Source: Symbiodinium natans
Taxonomy: Eukaryota; Sar; Dinophyceae; Suessiales; Symbiodiniaceae
Assembly: GCA_905221605.1 (NCBI GenBank)
Contig: CAJNDS010002239.1
Location: 22,501 to 86,500, forward strand
Reading direction: 5' to 3'
Length of the DNA: 64,000 nt
Shown here: positions 22,601-28,050 of the stretch, piece by piece
Layout: each line of letters opens with the position of its first letter
How positions within the stretch are numbered: the first letter of the stretch is position 1
Translations under genes and position numbers: made by a program
The notes under the pieces: model-generated
The model's database searches: none
What the model saw: the letters and a program-made list of their open reading frames with translations, nothing else
What the model was told of the DNA's origin: nothing

Positions 22601-23547
22601 TGTGGGTGGGAGGATACGTGGGCTTAGGTTTTGGGTCCCAGGGGTCAGATGAGATTCCCTAAACCCTAAACCCCAAACCCTGAACCCCAATTCGAACTCC
22701 TGTGGAAGAGCGCGGTTTCTGAGGTCATCCGCCGCATAACGAAGGCCCCCGGGAAGAAGGGCAACGCGGGGCAGAAGCCGAGCAAAGCCGGGGGAGTGTA
22801 GCCGTTGCAGGGATTTAAAGTGACAGAGTTTGAGAGTGGGGGGGGGGTGGGTGGGGGGGGGGTGGGGGGGGGGGGGGGGGGGGGGGGAGAACAGAGAAGT
22901 TGGGGGCAGTTGAGGAACCTGATTCTTGAGGGCGTTTGGGGTGTTGCAGCTTCTTTATGTGTTTTCTTTCTTTTTCAGGGCTTCGTCCTCTTCGTGGAAG
23001 GGGGAAATTGGGGAGTCAAGGGGGAACCTTATTAAACCCTCAACCCTAAACCCTCAACCCTAAACCCTAAACCCTAAACCCTGTTGCGGGTTGTTAGGGT
23101 CGGGATTTCGGCAGCCGAGACTTCGCGTGCCAGGGGGGCGGCGATTCTGGCAAAGATCTCGGGCACTTCGTCGAGATCATGGCCTGCCCAGGAGGCAAGG
23201 GCTTCGGGTTTGGGGTTTAGGGTTTAGGGTTTAGGGTCTAGGGTCTAGGGTTTAGGGTTCAGGTTTAGGGTTTCGGGCAAGGGTTGGCCTCAGCTTCAAC
23301 CACGAAACACGTCCCTAAACTCCGAAACCTCCAAAGCTCTACACACCCTTGAACCTTATACAAACTTCTTGAAACCCTAAACCCCGAAACACCTACTCCC
23401 CATCTGCGAACAAAGACTCTCCCGGCTGAACCCTGAACCCTAAACCCTAAATCCTAAACCCCCATACACCCTCCCGGCTGCGGAGGCTGCCTCAACGGCG
23501 GCGGCCAGATCGCCCACGAGAAGAAGCCCAGCGAGGAGGACCTTTAG
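681..23547 (+). CDS. NAR1: NAR1/CIAO3-like [FeFe]-hydrogenase-like protein, multi-exon (C-terminal two thirds)
   Basis: Ten exons can be joined: 681-706, 1200-1286, 1805-1833, 2346-2368, 2722-2761, 4166-4213, 4651-4746, 22281-22330, 23134-23194 and 23486-23547. They give, in family order, YHVF, VQPCYDRKIEA, VDTVLTASEL, SGGFLEHVFREAAREL, QNEDMREATLE, AAYGFRNIQN, HFVEIMACP and GCLNGGGQ. Known of the family: NAR1/CIAO3 (NARFL) is an Fe-S protein of the cytosolic Fe-S assembly machinery, and the Cys of PCYD, MACP and GC-x2-GGG hold its C-terminal cluster; all three are present. Donors are GT or GC and acceptors are AG, mostly AG|G. The N-terminal ferredoxin-like part is not in the window. The frame stops at 23545, shorter than the usual tail, so another exon may follow. 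The 4747-22280 intron is extraordinary. The family call is firm; the two shortest exons are tentative. Confidence 0.8.
1072..1197 (-). repeat. CCCTAAA array
   Basis: About 10 perfect units, then decaying copies. Ends at the acceptor of the PCYD exon. The array 1294-1376 after that exon is in the opposite orientation. Confidence 0.95.
1200..1286 (+). CDS. NAR1: NAR1-like exon with PCYDRKIEAARPSFE
   Basis: The 29-codon exon is flanked by a GAG|GTA acceptor and a GAG|GTCAGG donor. PCYDRKIEAARP is the conserved NAR1 motif whose Cys binds the H-cluster-like centre. A CCCTAAA array lies before it and a TTTAGGG array after it. Confidence 0.85.
1294..1376 (+). repeat. TTTAGGG array
   Basis: Begins seven bases inside the intron after the GTCAGG donor. 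Similar arrays follow at 1509-1576, 1650-1720 and 1856-1978. Confidence 0.95.
1805..1833 (+). CDS. NAR1: NAR1-like exon VDTVLTASE
   Basis: The acceptor is TTGGCAG|GTGGAC. The frame reads VDTVLTASEL, equivalent to the family's VDxVLTxxE. A GTCCCT donor in phase 2 joins cleanly to the exon candidate at 2346; a later donor at 1850 is the alternative. Confidence 0.8.
2154..2311 (-). repeat. CCCCAAA variant array switching to CCCTAAA
   Basis: About 17 uniform CCCCAAA units followed by CCCTAAA units; a locally homogenised variant. Confidence 0.95.
2346..2368 (+). CDS. NAR1: NAR1-like 23-nt microexon LSLLRNA (tentative)
   Basis: It lies between TTAAG|G and G|GTGACG. Joining 1833 to 2346 gives VDTVLTASELLSLLRNA, which keeps the spacing of the VLT-x2-E-x3-LL segment in the family. 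The very short length and weak conservation make this a tentative call. Confidence 0.45.
2427..2670. repeat. Head-to-head TTTAGGG then CCCTAAA arrays
   Basis: G-strand units (2427-2515, some 8-mers GTTTAGGG) face C-strand units (2527-2670) inside one predicted intron, a potential long hairpin. Confidence 0.9.
2722..2761 (+). CDS. NAR1: NAR1-like linker exon (tentative)
   Basis: GCGCAG acceptor and GTGAGG donor. In the phase set by its neighbours it reads DGAVEDSSLPVG, an acidic linker, and it joins in phase to the SGGFLEHVF exon at 4166. The linker is variable in the family, so support is phase and position only. Confidence 0.45.
2773..3075. repeat. TTTAGGG then CCCTAAA-type arrays
   Basis: G-strand units and G-runs 2773-2900, degenerate C-strand units 2995-3075; unique DNA between. 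A second C-strand block is 3552-3672. Confidence 0.85.
3765..3990. mobile_element. Family-A short inverted-repeat element
   Basis: Ends CTACTTGGAGGTTCATGGGT and ACCCATGAAACCTTCAAGTA. Contains a small TTTAGGG block. Confidence 0.7.
4166..4213 (+). CDS. NAR1: NAR1-like exon SGGFLEHVFREAAREL
   Basis: The acceptor is GTCAG|G. The frame reads SGGFLEHVFREAAREL, an almost diagnostic helix of NAR1/NARF proteins. The phase-2 GC donor (GCCACT) is completed by the G of the next exon, restoring the Leu codon. Confidence 0.9.
4518..4626 (+). repeat. TTTAGGG array
   Basis: About 14 units immediately before the QNEDMREATLE exon region. Confidence 0.95.
4651..4746 (+). CDS. NAR1: NAR1-like exon with QNEDMREATLE
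   Basis: The acceptor is CTCGCAG|GTTT. The frame reads FHLDLPSAPLAL then TKQNEDMREATLERCALKA. RNxDFxEVTLE is the matching family motif. A GC donor (GCTGGA) in phase 2 is completed at 22281, and the spacing from TLE to AYGFRNIQ is then exactly as in relatives. That agreement is the main support for the 17.5-kb intron. Confidence 0.85.
5362..5502 (+). CDS. N-terminal signal-peptide-like exon
   Basis: ATG at 5362 opens MTPAPILSRILNFLQRLCK, followed by a hydrophobic Ala/Leu/Val stretch of about 15 residues and a Cys, the shape of a secretion signal. GC donor (G|GCTGAT) in phase 1. Open frame extends left of the ATG into G-rich repeats and is probably non-coding there. Confidence 0.5.
5362..16952 (+). 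CDS. Unidentified Cys/Trp-rich membrane or secreted protein, multi-exon, inside the NAR1-like intron
   Basis: I do not recognise this protein. A run of same-strand exons with AG (mostly AG|G) acceptors and compatible phases can be read: 5362-5502, 5542-5605, 5770-5848, 6024-6069, 6213-6268, 6508-6613, 6705-6785, 6939-7007, about 7222-7290 and 7804-7880. Further exons follow near 9.0, 9.4, 9.7, 12.0, 12.5, 13.8, 14.1, 14.9, 15.2, 15.5, 15.8, 16.0 and 16.9 kb. The first encodes a signal-peptide-like start; most of the rest hold paired Cys and Trp; the exon at 15966 resembles a membrane helix. Inference: a large Cys-rich ectodomain with membrane segments. The 3' end is not found. It may be a nested gene or exons of another transcript interleaved with NAR1. 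Confidence 0.45.
5542..5605 (+). CDS. Cys-rich exon (CRGNTCVWHSDLNIKGCSYY)
   Basis: It starts after CGTGAG with two bases that complete the previous phase-1 codon, and ends at a GTATCG donor in phase 2. Three Cys in 21 codons. Confidence 0.5.
5770..5848 (+). CDS. Cys-rich exon (CVQHCTYC...ECAQLKC)
   Basis: Acceptor AGACAG|G, phase 2; the G completes the Gly codon. Five Cys in 26 codons, closing with AATW and a GC donor. Confidence 0.55.
6024..6069 (+). CDS. Cys-rich exon (ALCANREGGDCIRSS)
   Basis: Acceptor CTGAG|G in phase 0, GC donor in phase 1. Confidence 0.45.
6213..6268 (+). CDS. Exon QRRNYAALCNIALEEGFK
   Basis: The acceptor GCGAAG is followed by two bases completing the previous codon. 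GC donor after Lys in phase 0. If unspliced, the frame would end at TAG soon after, so this could instead be a terminal exon. Confidence 0.45.
6508..6613 (+). CDS. Cys-rich exon (AEYYTCDVQC...SCAECA)
   Basis: Acceptor CTTCAG|G in phase 0 and GTTTGG donor in phase 1; the intron begins at once with TTTGGGG/TTTAGGG repeats. CCCTAAA repeats precede it. A good example of the exon/array layout. Confidence 0.55.
6705..6785 (+). CDS. Cys-rich exon ending RCPWPCAC
   Basis: Acceptor CCCAG and two bases completing the phase-1 codon; reads KLPGLFAAQV and then four Cys near the end; GTGCAC donor. Confidence 0.45.
6939..7007 (+). CDS. Cys-rich exon (AGICGFGDCLLDCAELPR)
   Basis: Acceptor TTCTAG with two bases completing the phase-1 codon. 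Three Cys. GC donor position is approximate. Confidence 0.45.
7222..7290 (+). CDS. Cys-rich exon (VLAWMTTLQGCGCQPP)
   Basis: Acceptor CCCTAG|GA follows a degenerate CCCTAAA array; the frame stays open to about 7320. The end is uncertain. Confidence 0.35.
7804..7880 (+). CDS. Trp-rich exon (IWRGNPTWVWWPDLE)
   Basis: Acceptor GGGCAG|G; four Trp within 13 residues. Flanked by CCCTAAA before and TTTAGGG after. The donor is not clear. Confidence 0.45.
8974..9040 (+). CDS. Cys/Trp-rich exon (HEWNCGEHDFGMCSC)
   Basis: Acceptor ACCAG. Reads DICVSWTSHEWNCGEHDF then GMCSCS; end approximate. Confidence 0.4.
9373..9460 (+). CDS. Cys/Trp-rich exon (CYQLAANNQYCEKWSCHS)
   Basis: Acceptor TGAAG|G; ends ADQHICPW before a TTTAGGG-type array. 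Four Cys. Confidence 0.45.
9736..9793 (+). CDS. Exon EECYYAPFPMNYDVYNQLM
   Basis: Acceptor GTAAG|G; tyrosine-rich. A GC donor or a TGA at 9799 ends it. TTTAGGG repeats follow. Confidence 0.4.
9985..10378. repeat. CCCTAAA array, 50-bp exon-like spacer, TTTAGGG/TTTGGGG array
   Basis: C-strand 9985-10165, spacer open in one frame (GTKLVAAHESLECRHRSAAG), then mixed TTTAGGG/TTTGGGG 10219-10378. Confidence 0.9.
10920..11219 (+). repeat. Two TTTAGGG arrays around a short inverted-repeat element
   Basis: Arrays 10920-10986 and 11140-11219; a 71-bp element with terminal inverted repeats starts at 10987. Confidence 0.9.
10987..11057. mobile_element. Family-A element, 71 bp
   Basis: CTACTTGAAAGTTCATGGGT... 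with GCCCGTGAACCTCCAAG at the other end; flanked directly by a TTTAGGG array. Confidence 0.75.
12008..12056 (+). CDS. Exon TIDWPPVFAHPGQKF
   Basis: Acceptor CCTCAG|G and GTCATC donor; TTTAGGG arrays on both sides. Product unknown. Confidence 0.4.
12459..12519 (+). CDS. Cys-rich exon (QCPRWREIETEIQMCECRQE)
   Basis: Acceptor TCGAG|G, GC donor. Three Cys. Preceded by CCCTAAA and followed by TTTAGGG. Confidence 0.45.
13525..13649. mobile_element. Family-A element
   Basis: CTGCTTGGAGGTTCATGGGT at the left, ACTACCCACGAACAACCAAG at the right. Confidence 0.75.
13779..13835 (+). CDS. Exon QSIDQYTEGVEFESYACT
   Basis: Acceptor TTTTCAG|G and GC donor in phase 2, which fits the next exon at 14088. The bases CAGGCGCTTGGGA across the donor recur at 14048-14060. 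Confidence 0.55.
13932..14032 (-). repeat. CCCTAAA array
   Basis: About 14 perfect units within a predicted intron whose boundary sequence CAGGCGCTTGGGA is repeated at 13833 and 14048. Confidence 0.95.
14088..14145 (+). CDS. Exon YNINDECTAWQGDIASLEE
   Basis: Acceptor CTCTGCAG|G completes the Arg codon from 13835; GCAGGG donor in phase 0. A 100-bp CCCTAAA array lies in the intron before it. Confidence 0.55.
14502..14604. mobile_element. Family-B inverted-repeat element
   Basis: CTTGGGATGTTCCCCCCTTA, ACTAACAGTCCTTACTAG, and a GGGGGGACATCAC right end. Confidence 0.75.
14891..14926 (+). CDS. Exon MARDQVEWSSCE
   Basis: Follows GCAAAG in phase 0 and ends at a GC donor. A poly-G run of about 17 bases lies just upstream. 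Confidence 0.35.
15143..15206 (+). CDS. Exon WICDEWELPKTRDIFHE
   Basis: Acceptor TGGCAG|G and GAG|GTCGCT donor in phase 0. Trp/Cys content is like the other exons here. Entry phase does not match 14926, so a piece is missing. Confidence 0.45.
15517..15555 (+). CDS. Hydrophobic exon SNLGILGTFVFLE
   Basis: Preceded by a pyrimidine-rich TTCTCCCTCATCTTTTGCAG acceptor, one of the most conventional here. Phase 0 at both ends; donor GTCATG. Confidence 0.5.
15749..15792 (+). CDS. Exon VCCLVKSFDEDGD
   Basis: Acceptor CCAAG|G, phase 0. DEDGD resembles the start of a calcium-binding loop, but one short match is not enough to claim an EF-hand. Confidence 0.35.
15966..16016 (+). CDS. Membrane-helix-like exon ALFVTTALSWAVGLCRL
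   Basis: Acceptor GACGAG|G, donor GTTGCC, phase 0 at both ends. All 17 residues fit a transmembrane helix. Confidence 0.45.
16066..16214. mobile_element. Family-A element
   Basis: GGAGGTTCATGGGTAGTTTT to CCACCCGCGAACCTGCAAGT. Confidence 0.7.
16441..16645. repeat. Compound microsatellite (GTCT/GTAT)n, (AT)n, poly-C
   Basis: Tetranucleotide tract 16449-16575, AT tract to 16611, then about 19 C. The long frames across it on both strands are artefacts. Confidence 0.95.
16874..16952 (+). CDS. Exon with AAAECCATEHKH (frame ambiguous)
   Basis: Acceptor GCCAG|G. In phase 0 it reads VGFSGRDAVAAAECCATEHK; in phase 2 it reads WAFLGGTLLLLRSAV, a second membrane-helix-like option. Phase 0 fits the previous exon. 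Confidence 0.35.
17266..17615. other. Unique sequence, nothing recognised
   Basis: No telomere-type repeat, no clear exon; ordinary composition. A short open frame ends near 17268. Confidence 0.6.
17853..17930 (+). CDS. Exon-like spacer MDGQAFADSFMGLLQGLDAE
   Basis: Open frame between a TTTAGGG array and a 140-bp CCCTAAA array, ending GISCK-stop. Amphipathic helix-like. Which transcript it belongs to is unknown. Confidence 0.3.
17917..18405. repeat. CCCTAAA array, exon-like spacer, TTTAGGG array
   Basis: C-strand 17917-18056 (about 20 units), G-strand 18152-18405 with TTTCGGG and TTGAGGG variants. Confidence 0.95.
18065..18152 (+). CDS. Exon-like spacer (GCMNLKMPEFERPPALVSQF)
   Basis: Starts after CCTACAG, lies between a CCCTAAA array (17917-18056) and a TTTAGGG array (18160 on), and is open throughout. 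Product unknown. Confidence 0.35.
18935..19206. repeat. CCCTAAA array, Asn/Thr-rich open spacer, TTTAGGG array
   Basis: The spacer 19041-19150 encodes repeated NETN/NQTN in one frame; it is itself a short GACCAACGA repeat, so coding is doubtful. Confidence 0.8.
20430..20510 (+). CDS. Exon-like spacer (HGCRSRQVILRDPQSQEVLL)
   Basis: Open frame between a C-run/CCCTAAA segment and a TTTAGGG array. Codon-like composition; no acceptor chosen with confidence. Confidence 0.3.
20512..20742 (+). repeat. TTTAGGG array with 8- and 9-mer variants
   Basis: Interspersed TTTAGGG, TTTAGGGG and TTTTAGGGG ending in perfect heptamers. Confidence 0.95.
20983..21167. repeat. Tandem duplication, about 74 bp, two copies
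   Basis: 20983-21056 and 21094-21167 share CTTCAGGTTTRCGCGAAGGG and GACGGTCTGGGCCG with a few differences. Confidence 0.85.
21215..21712. repeat. GC-rich minisatellite of GGCCAGG-type units
   Basis: Irregular CAGGGCCAGG/GGGGGCCAG repeats. All frames on both strands are open (Gly/Pro/Arg/Ala) purely because of the repeat; I do not call a gene. Confidence 0.9.
21904..22024 (+). repeat. TTTAGGGG array
   Basis: Mostly 8-mers; a short run of C (22231-22243) and CCCTAA repeats follow before the AYGFRNIQN exon. Confidence 0.9.
22281..22330 (+). CDS. NAR1: NAR1-like exon LRFTAAYGFRNIQNAQ
   Basis: The acceptor is GGCTGAG|GTTG. AYGFRNIQN is a highly conserved NAR1 motif. The last G could belong to either exon because CAGG occurs at both sides of the following intron. 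Confidence 0.9.
22836..22890. repeat. Poly-G rich tract
   Basis: Over 50 bases almost entirely G and a likely quadruplex former, within the intron 22331-23133. An exon-like open spacer 22690-22800 (LLWKSAVSEVIRRITKAPGK) precedes it and is unassigned. Confidence 0.85.
23134..23194 (+). CDS. NAR1: NAR1-like exon GHFVEIMACPG
   Basis: It reads GGGDSGKDLGHF then VEIMACPG. MACP is the cluster-binding motif. The GCAAGG donor is a GC version of GTAAGG. GGAGGC is repeated at both ends of the next intron, like a small target duplication. A start at 23115 is possible but would lengthen a conserved spacing. Confidence 0.88.
23486..23547 (+). CDS. NAR1: NAR1-like exon GCLNGGGQIAHEKKPSEEDL
   Basis: The acceptor TGCGGAG|GC completes the Gly codon to give ACPGGCLNGGGQ, the second half of the cluster motif. 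The frame runs to TAG at 23545. Relatives continue for some 60-80 residues, so either the protein is short or a donor lies inside this exon. A weak continuation candidate is 25728-25771 (IYRYIVSQAEGD, AG|G acceptor, GTGGCG donor). Confidence 0.88.
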
Positions 23548-23813
23548 CCTCTGGGTTCCAGGTTTCCGTTGTTATTTCTTTTTCGTTTTGTTTTTGGTTT
23601 TTGTGGGTTGTGTTGTGTGTGTGTGTGTGTGTGTGTTTTGTTTGGGGGAGGGTGGGGGGGTTCAGGGTTGTTTTGTGGTTTATGGTTTTCGGGTTTCGAA
23701 GGTTGAGGGTTCTGGGTTAGGGTCTTGGGGGTTCAGGGGGGCCTCTAGGCCCCCTCACCCCCCCCTGGAACCCTAAGGCCCGAACTCCGTGATTCCCCTA
23801 AAGCCTACAGCCG

Positions 23814-23965
23814 AAACCCTAAACCCTAAACCCTAAACCCTAAACCCTAAACCCTAAACCCTAAACCCTAAACCCTAAACCCTAAACCCTAAACCCTAAA
23901 CCCTAAACCCTAAACCCTAAACCCTAAACCCTAAACCCGAAACCCTAAACCCTAAACCCTGAACC
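23814..23965 (-). repeat. CCCTAAA array
   Basis: About 20 units downstream of the last NAR1-like exon. Confidence 0.95.
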
Positions 23966-24129
23966 CTCGGCTTTCGGGCCCCAACCTTCGATGAGGACTC
24001 CGAGGCAAAATCTTCAAGCCAAGCAGCCCGAAGGCCGCCCCTTACTGAGGGTTAAGGGGTATCAGGCCCAGTTTAGGGCTTAGGGTTTAGGGTTTAGGGT
24101 TTGGGGTTTGGGGTTTGGGGTGTAGGGGT

Positions 24130-25180
24130 TGAGGGTCAAGGGTTAAGGGTTTGGCGTTACAACTGGGTGAGAGAGGTGAACGGACCAGTCACAAAGTCAC
24201 ATGTTGAGGCCCACAGTGTTAGTACGTGTGCTGGGGATGGATTCCAGGGTCTTTGAGGCAGTAGCAACAATATGATTAAGGGCTCCAAGTTCCAGGATGA
24301 TACGGTTGTTGTGGGGCGTTCACTTCGTTCACTTTAGATAAAATTAATGAAGGAGTGAAGGGAGTGAGTGATCAATTGAACGAAGTAATAAGGCAACACG
24401 ACCGCCTGTGAGAGACGCACCAGGATGACTCAATATTTGTACAGTCTTGTGGGCTTCTCTTGACACGGCGGTACCATTGAGCCACGAATCAAGGGCCGGG
24501 GAGCGAGTTCACGGGCGTCATGAAGATAATATATATATATATACATATATATATATACACACTAGGGCTTGGCGTTTAGGGTGTAGGCTTAAGGGTTCCG
24601 TGGCCGAGGGTGAAGGCATGGGGTGCCAAGTGGATGCAGGGTTCATGACAAGTTACGCGGAGGTTCCTGGGATAAGTGGGGTTTGAAGTATGGCAACTTT
24701 TCATATAAGTGGTTATAACCTGCTTGAAGGGTATTTCTGACCCTACTTAGAACGACCCATGAACCTTCAATAGTTGCTGGACTTACGGGCCATGCCATCG
24801 AAAGTATCCGTTAAAGCAAAGCTTGTAGCAAATGCTGGCGCCACATCGAGGCACGGGCACGAAACTTCAAGTGCTCGGTTTGCACACCGTTTCCCCCAAA
24901 GCATTCCAGAGTTCCACGCAGCTTTTCGGATTGCGCCGGGCTTCGCAAAGTTCAAGCATCTCAGTATCTCCACACGCCCAAGCATTGTGTCGCTCTGAGC
25001 TGGCTAGCACCTTGCACCAGCCCTCGGCCCTAAACTCGTATCCGACACCCGACTCGCTGGCGTGCCTGAAGGGCCTGACGGCCTCACCTCGCCAGGCAAC
25101 GCCTCCAAAACTTGGAGCAGGCTTTGGCTGAAGGTGATGGCACAGCATATGCCAGGAGCTCGGTCTACGGTTTAGGGCTT
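24130..25180. other. Mostly unique sequence with (AT)n and one inverted-repeat element
   Basis: A TA/CA microsatellite lies at 24530-24560 and a family-A inverted-repeat element at about 24655-24769. 24774-25140 is open in several frames on both strands, but no motif is recognised. Confidence 0.6.
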
Positions 25181-25937
25181 TGAGTGTTTTGGGGTCTGTG
25201 GAGTCTCGGGCATCAAACCCTCAGAACCCCAAAGCCTGCTACTTCCGTTGCTTGGCAATCTTGCGCTGGCAGGGCGCATTGAAGGTATCCTCGTGCGAGG
25301 CGAAGCACTAAACCCCAAACCCTAAACCCTAAACCCTAAACCCGAAACCCTAAACCCTTGGAACCCCCAAAACCTTAGCCCTACATCCCCAAACGCCCCA
25401 GGTGCGACCGTCGGAGCATCCGCTGGTTCTGCCGCGCGAGCCCCAGAGAGAACTCGAGCGCTGGGTTTGGGGTTCAGGGTTTAGGGTTTAGGGTTTAGGG
25501 TTTAGGGTTTAGGGTTTAGGTTTGGGTGTTTCAGGGGTTCAGGGTTTTGAGATTTGGGGGGCTTTGGGGGGGGTTTGGGTGTTTCAGGGTTTCAGGGTTT
25601 TGAGATTTGGGGTGCTTTGGGGGTTTTGGGCGTTCAGGTTCTCGGTTGAGGGGTTTTGGGGTTTTGAGGCTGAAGCCCTGAGGCCCAACAGCAGTAGAAG
25701 AGCCCTGTATCAAACACCTTTGTGCAGGATCTACCGCTACATCGTTTCCCAGGCCGAGGGGGACGTGGCGGATTTTCGTGTCGCGCGCCGTTTTTTTGCA
25801 GCCAGACATGATAAGCCCATCAGTCGAGCCAGGGGAGGCCCGAGCCCTGAGCCTTGCCCGCCCCAAAACGGAAACTCTTCAAGCCTGCCACCATAAAGCT
25901 CAGCAGTTTGGGGTTTTAAGATCCACACGTGTCGGCG

Positions 25938-26055
25938 TGGTCCCTAAACCTTAAACCCTAAACCCTAAACCCTAAACCCTAAACCCTAACCCTAAACCCT
26001 AAACCCAAAACCCTAAACCCTAAACCCTAAACCCTAAGCCCTAAACCCTAAACCC
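25938..26055 (-). repeat. CCCTAAA array
   Basis: Precedes the MNVKRQ exon candidate; TTTAGGG units follow that candidate at 26173. Confidence 0.95.
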
Positions 26056-26057
26056 CC

Positions 26058-26159
26058 ATGAACGTCAAGCGCCAAGGGCGTGCTGTCATGGGCCCCTCCC
26101 TCGCTGCCAGGCTGGCAGTGACACCCGTGGCGTTCCCCTCGAAGGCCCCAGCTGTCAAA
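26058..26159 (+). CDS. Possible first exon MNVKRQGRAVMGPSLAARLA
   Basis: ATG just after a CCCTAAA array; Arg/Ala/Pro/Val-rich and lacking acids, so transit-peptide-like. GTTGTC donor, then TTTAGGG repeats. Other exon-like spacers follow at 27374-27470 and 27596-27643 (EVQPLISDAPPVPKL then TGA), possibly the same small gene, but phases were not settled. Confidence 0.35.
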
Positions 26160-26399
26160 GTTGTCTCTATTAAGGGTTTAGGGTTTAGGGTGCCTTCGCC
26201 TTCATGTAATCCCCAACCCTGACCTCTGTGTTTCGACGCCGGGTGTAGTTTCCCTTTCGAGATCTGTGGAGGAGGTGCTGAATGGCAACCATATTTTGCC
26301 CGCAACAAAGCCACCACACCCCCCAATAAAATGGGCCTACGGCTTTGCCCGCTGAGGCCTCATCGGCTCTGACGGGGCGAGGACTCCCTGAGTCGCAAG

Positions 26400-27060
26400 T
26401 GCTGTGCGGGCGGGCCTGCCGAATCCTAGCTTTAGGTCCTCTTGCCTGTGCGAAACCCAAAACCCCAAGCCCTAGAGGCCTTAGAGGGCTTTAAAACATT
26501 CCGCACGCAAAGCGGTGGGTTTTTTCGAGTCAGGAGCTGGCTGTCGACGGAGTGGAAGAGCCTCAAAGTTGACAGTCTGGAGACCAAAGCACCAGAAGTG
26601 ACAGGGAGTTCAGGGGTTGGGGTTCAGGGTTTGGGGTTTGGGGTTTGGGGTTTGGGGTTTAAGTTGAGGGTTTAGGGTTTAGGGCTTGGGGTTTGATACC
26701 AGGAGCATGCCAAATCGTTCTTCTTCGAAGTGCTTTTGATGTTTTCTGAAGTGCCCAGCTTCTTGGACTCGCGATGACGGTCGTACGCAAAGCTGCAAAT
26801 CCTTCGTTGCGACTTTCCAAGATAGCGCTATGATGCACAGACGGTACAGGCCAGGCCCCTTTTTTAAAAATTGTTACAAAACAAAAGTATATACGTATAT
26901 ATATGTATATATATATCTCTATACACATGTTTTTTAGTTCTACACATATGTATGCATTTACGTGATACTGCGTGTACAGGATTTGCGTGCTCCCCTCTCC
27001 TCACTTCTATCCGTGCGGTCCTGTCGTCGTCCTGCCCTCGTCGAGTCACGGGAGCCCCAA
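26400..27060. other. Unique sequence with a short TTTGGGG block and an AT microsatellite
   Basis: TTTGGGG/TTTAGGG units 26605-26690; TATA-type repeat 26887-26920. No convincing exon. Confidence 0.6.
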
Positions 27061-27061
27061 C

Positions 27062-27118
27062 CTTACTTGGAGGTTCATGGAAACCTACTTAGAAACTGCC
27101 CATGAGCCTCCAAGTAAG
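27062..27118. mobile_element. Family-A element, 57 bp, near-perfect hairpin
   Basis: CTTACTTGGAGGTTCATGG and CCATGAGCCTCCAAGTAAG, 18 of 19 positions complementary. Confidence 0.8.
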
Positions 27119-27237
27119 CTCTAGGTTTAGGGGTTTAGGGTTTAGAGTCAATATCCCTATTCAGGGTTTTGGGGGGTTTAGGGTTTAGAGTCAATTCCCT
27201 ATTCAGGTTTTAGGGTTTAGGGTTACAGGGTAAACCC

Positions 27238-27363
27238 GAAACCTAAACCCTAGACTCTAAACCCTAAACCCTAAACCCTAAACCCTAAACCCTAAACCCT
27301 AAACCCTAAACCCTAAACCCTAAACCCTAAACCCTAAACCCTAAACCCTAAACCCTAAACCCT
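27238..27363 (-). repeat. CCCTAAA array
   Basis: About 17 units. The G-strand array 27490-27570, with TTTCGGG variants, lies 130 bp downstream beyond an open spacer. Confidence 0.95.
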
Positions 27364-27595
27364 TTCTGAAGCCCGGCTGAAGCAAGGTGACGGCAAAGAC
27401 GTCGTCAGCAGCTCGGTGGCGGCCTCAGCATTAGGCCGTCGTGCGTTCAAGCGGAGGGTATGGCTGCGGTTGCAGGAGTGAGAGGGGTTCGGGTTTAGGG
27501 TTTAGGGTTTAGGGTTTCGGGTTTCAGGTTTCGGGTTTCGGGTTTAGGGTTTAGGGTTTAGGGTTTCGGGTTTGCGAGCTGATGTCAAGTTGCAG

Positions 27596-27643
27596 GAGGT
27601 GCAGCCCTTGATCTCCGACGCGCCACCAGTTCCCAAGCTTTGA
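27596..27643 (+). CDS. Possible last exon EVQPLISDAPPVPKL-stop
   Basis: Acceptor GTTGCAG|G and a TGA at 27641. TTTAGGG repeats precede it. Confidence 0.35.
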   Translation, partial: EVQPLISDAPPVPKL

Positions 27644-27975
27644 AGTATGGTGTCCACTTCAGCTCCTGAATTGCCCAGCACTCGGAAGCACACACCCCAC
27701 GTAAGTTTGGGTCTTCGCAAGGAAGGAGAATCCGGTCTCTAGCCCTCAGATAAACAAACCTGAACGCCTGAACCATCCCAGGCTGGCGGCCTACAGACTA
27801 CAGACCCCCCGAAAGCCCCCTGAACCTCCAAGGCCCTACCCCTAAACTCTAAACTCTAAACCCTAGACCCTAAACCCTAAACCCGAAACCCCAAACCCGA
27901 AACCCCAAACCCCAAAAAGACTCCTGAAAGAGAACCGCGGCGGCCTTTTTCTGCGCCTCCGGCGGTTGGACGCTC

Positions 27976-28050
27976 ATGGGCTGCGGCGCCAGCGCATCGC
28001 CAAAGGGCCCGGCCGCTTGTGCTAATGACCCCGTTGCGTGGAAGGGCGCT
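27976..28050 (+). CDS. N-terminal exon MGCGASASPKGPAACANDPV
   Basis: MGCGAS is the classic Gly2 myristoylation plus Cys3 palmitoylation context, seen in many alveolate kinases and membrane-anchored signalling proteins. The exon ends at a GTTCTT donor in phase 0 after VAWKGA. The exon at 30276 joins in phase. Function beyond membrane anchoring cannot be told. Confidence 0.45.
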
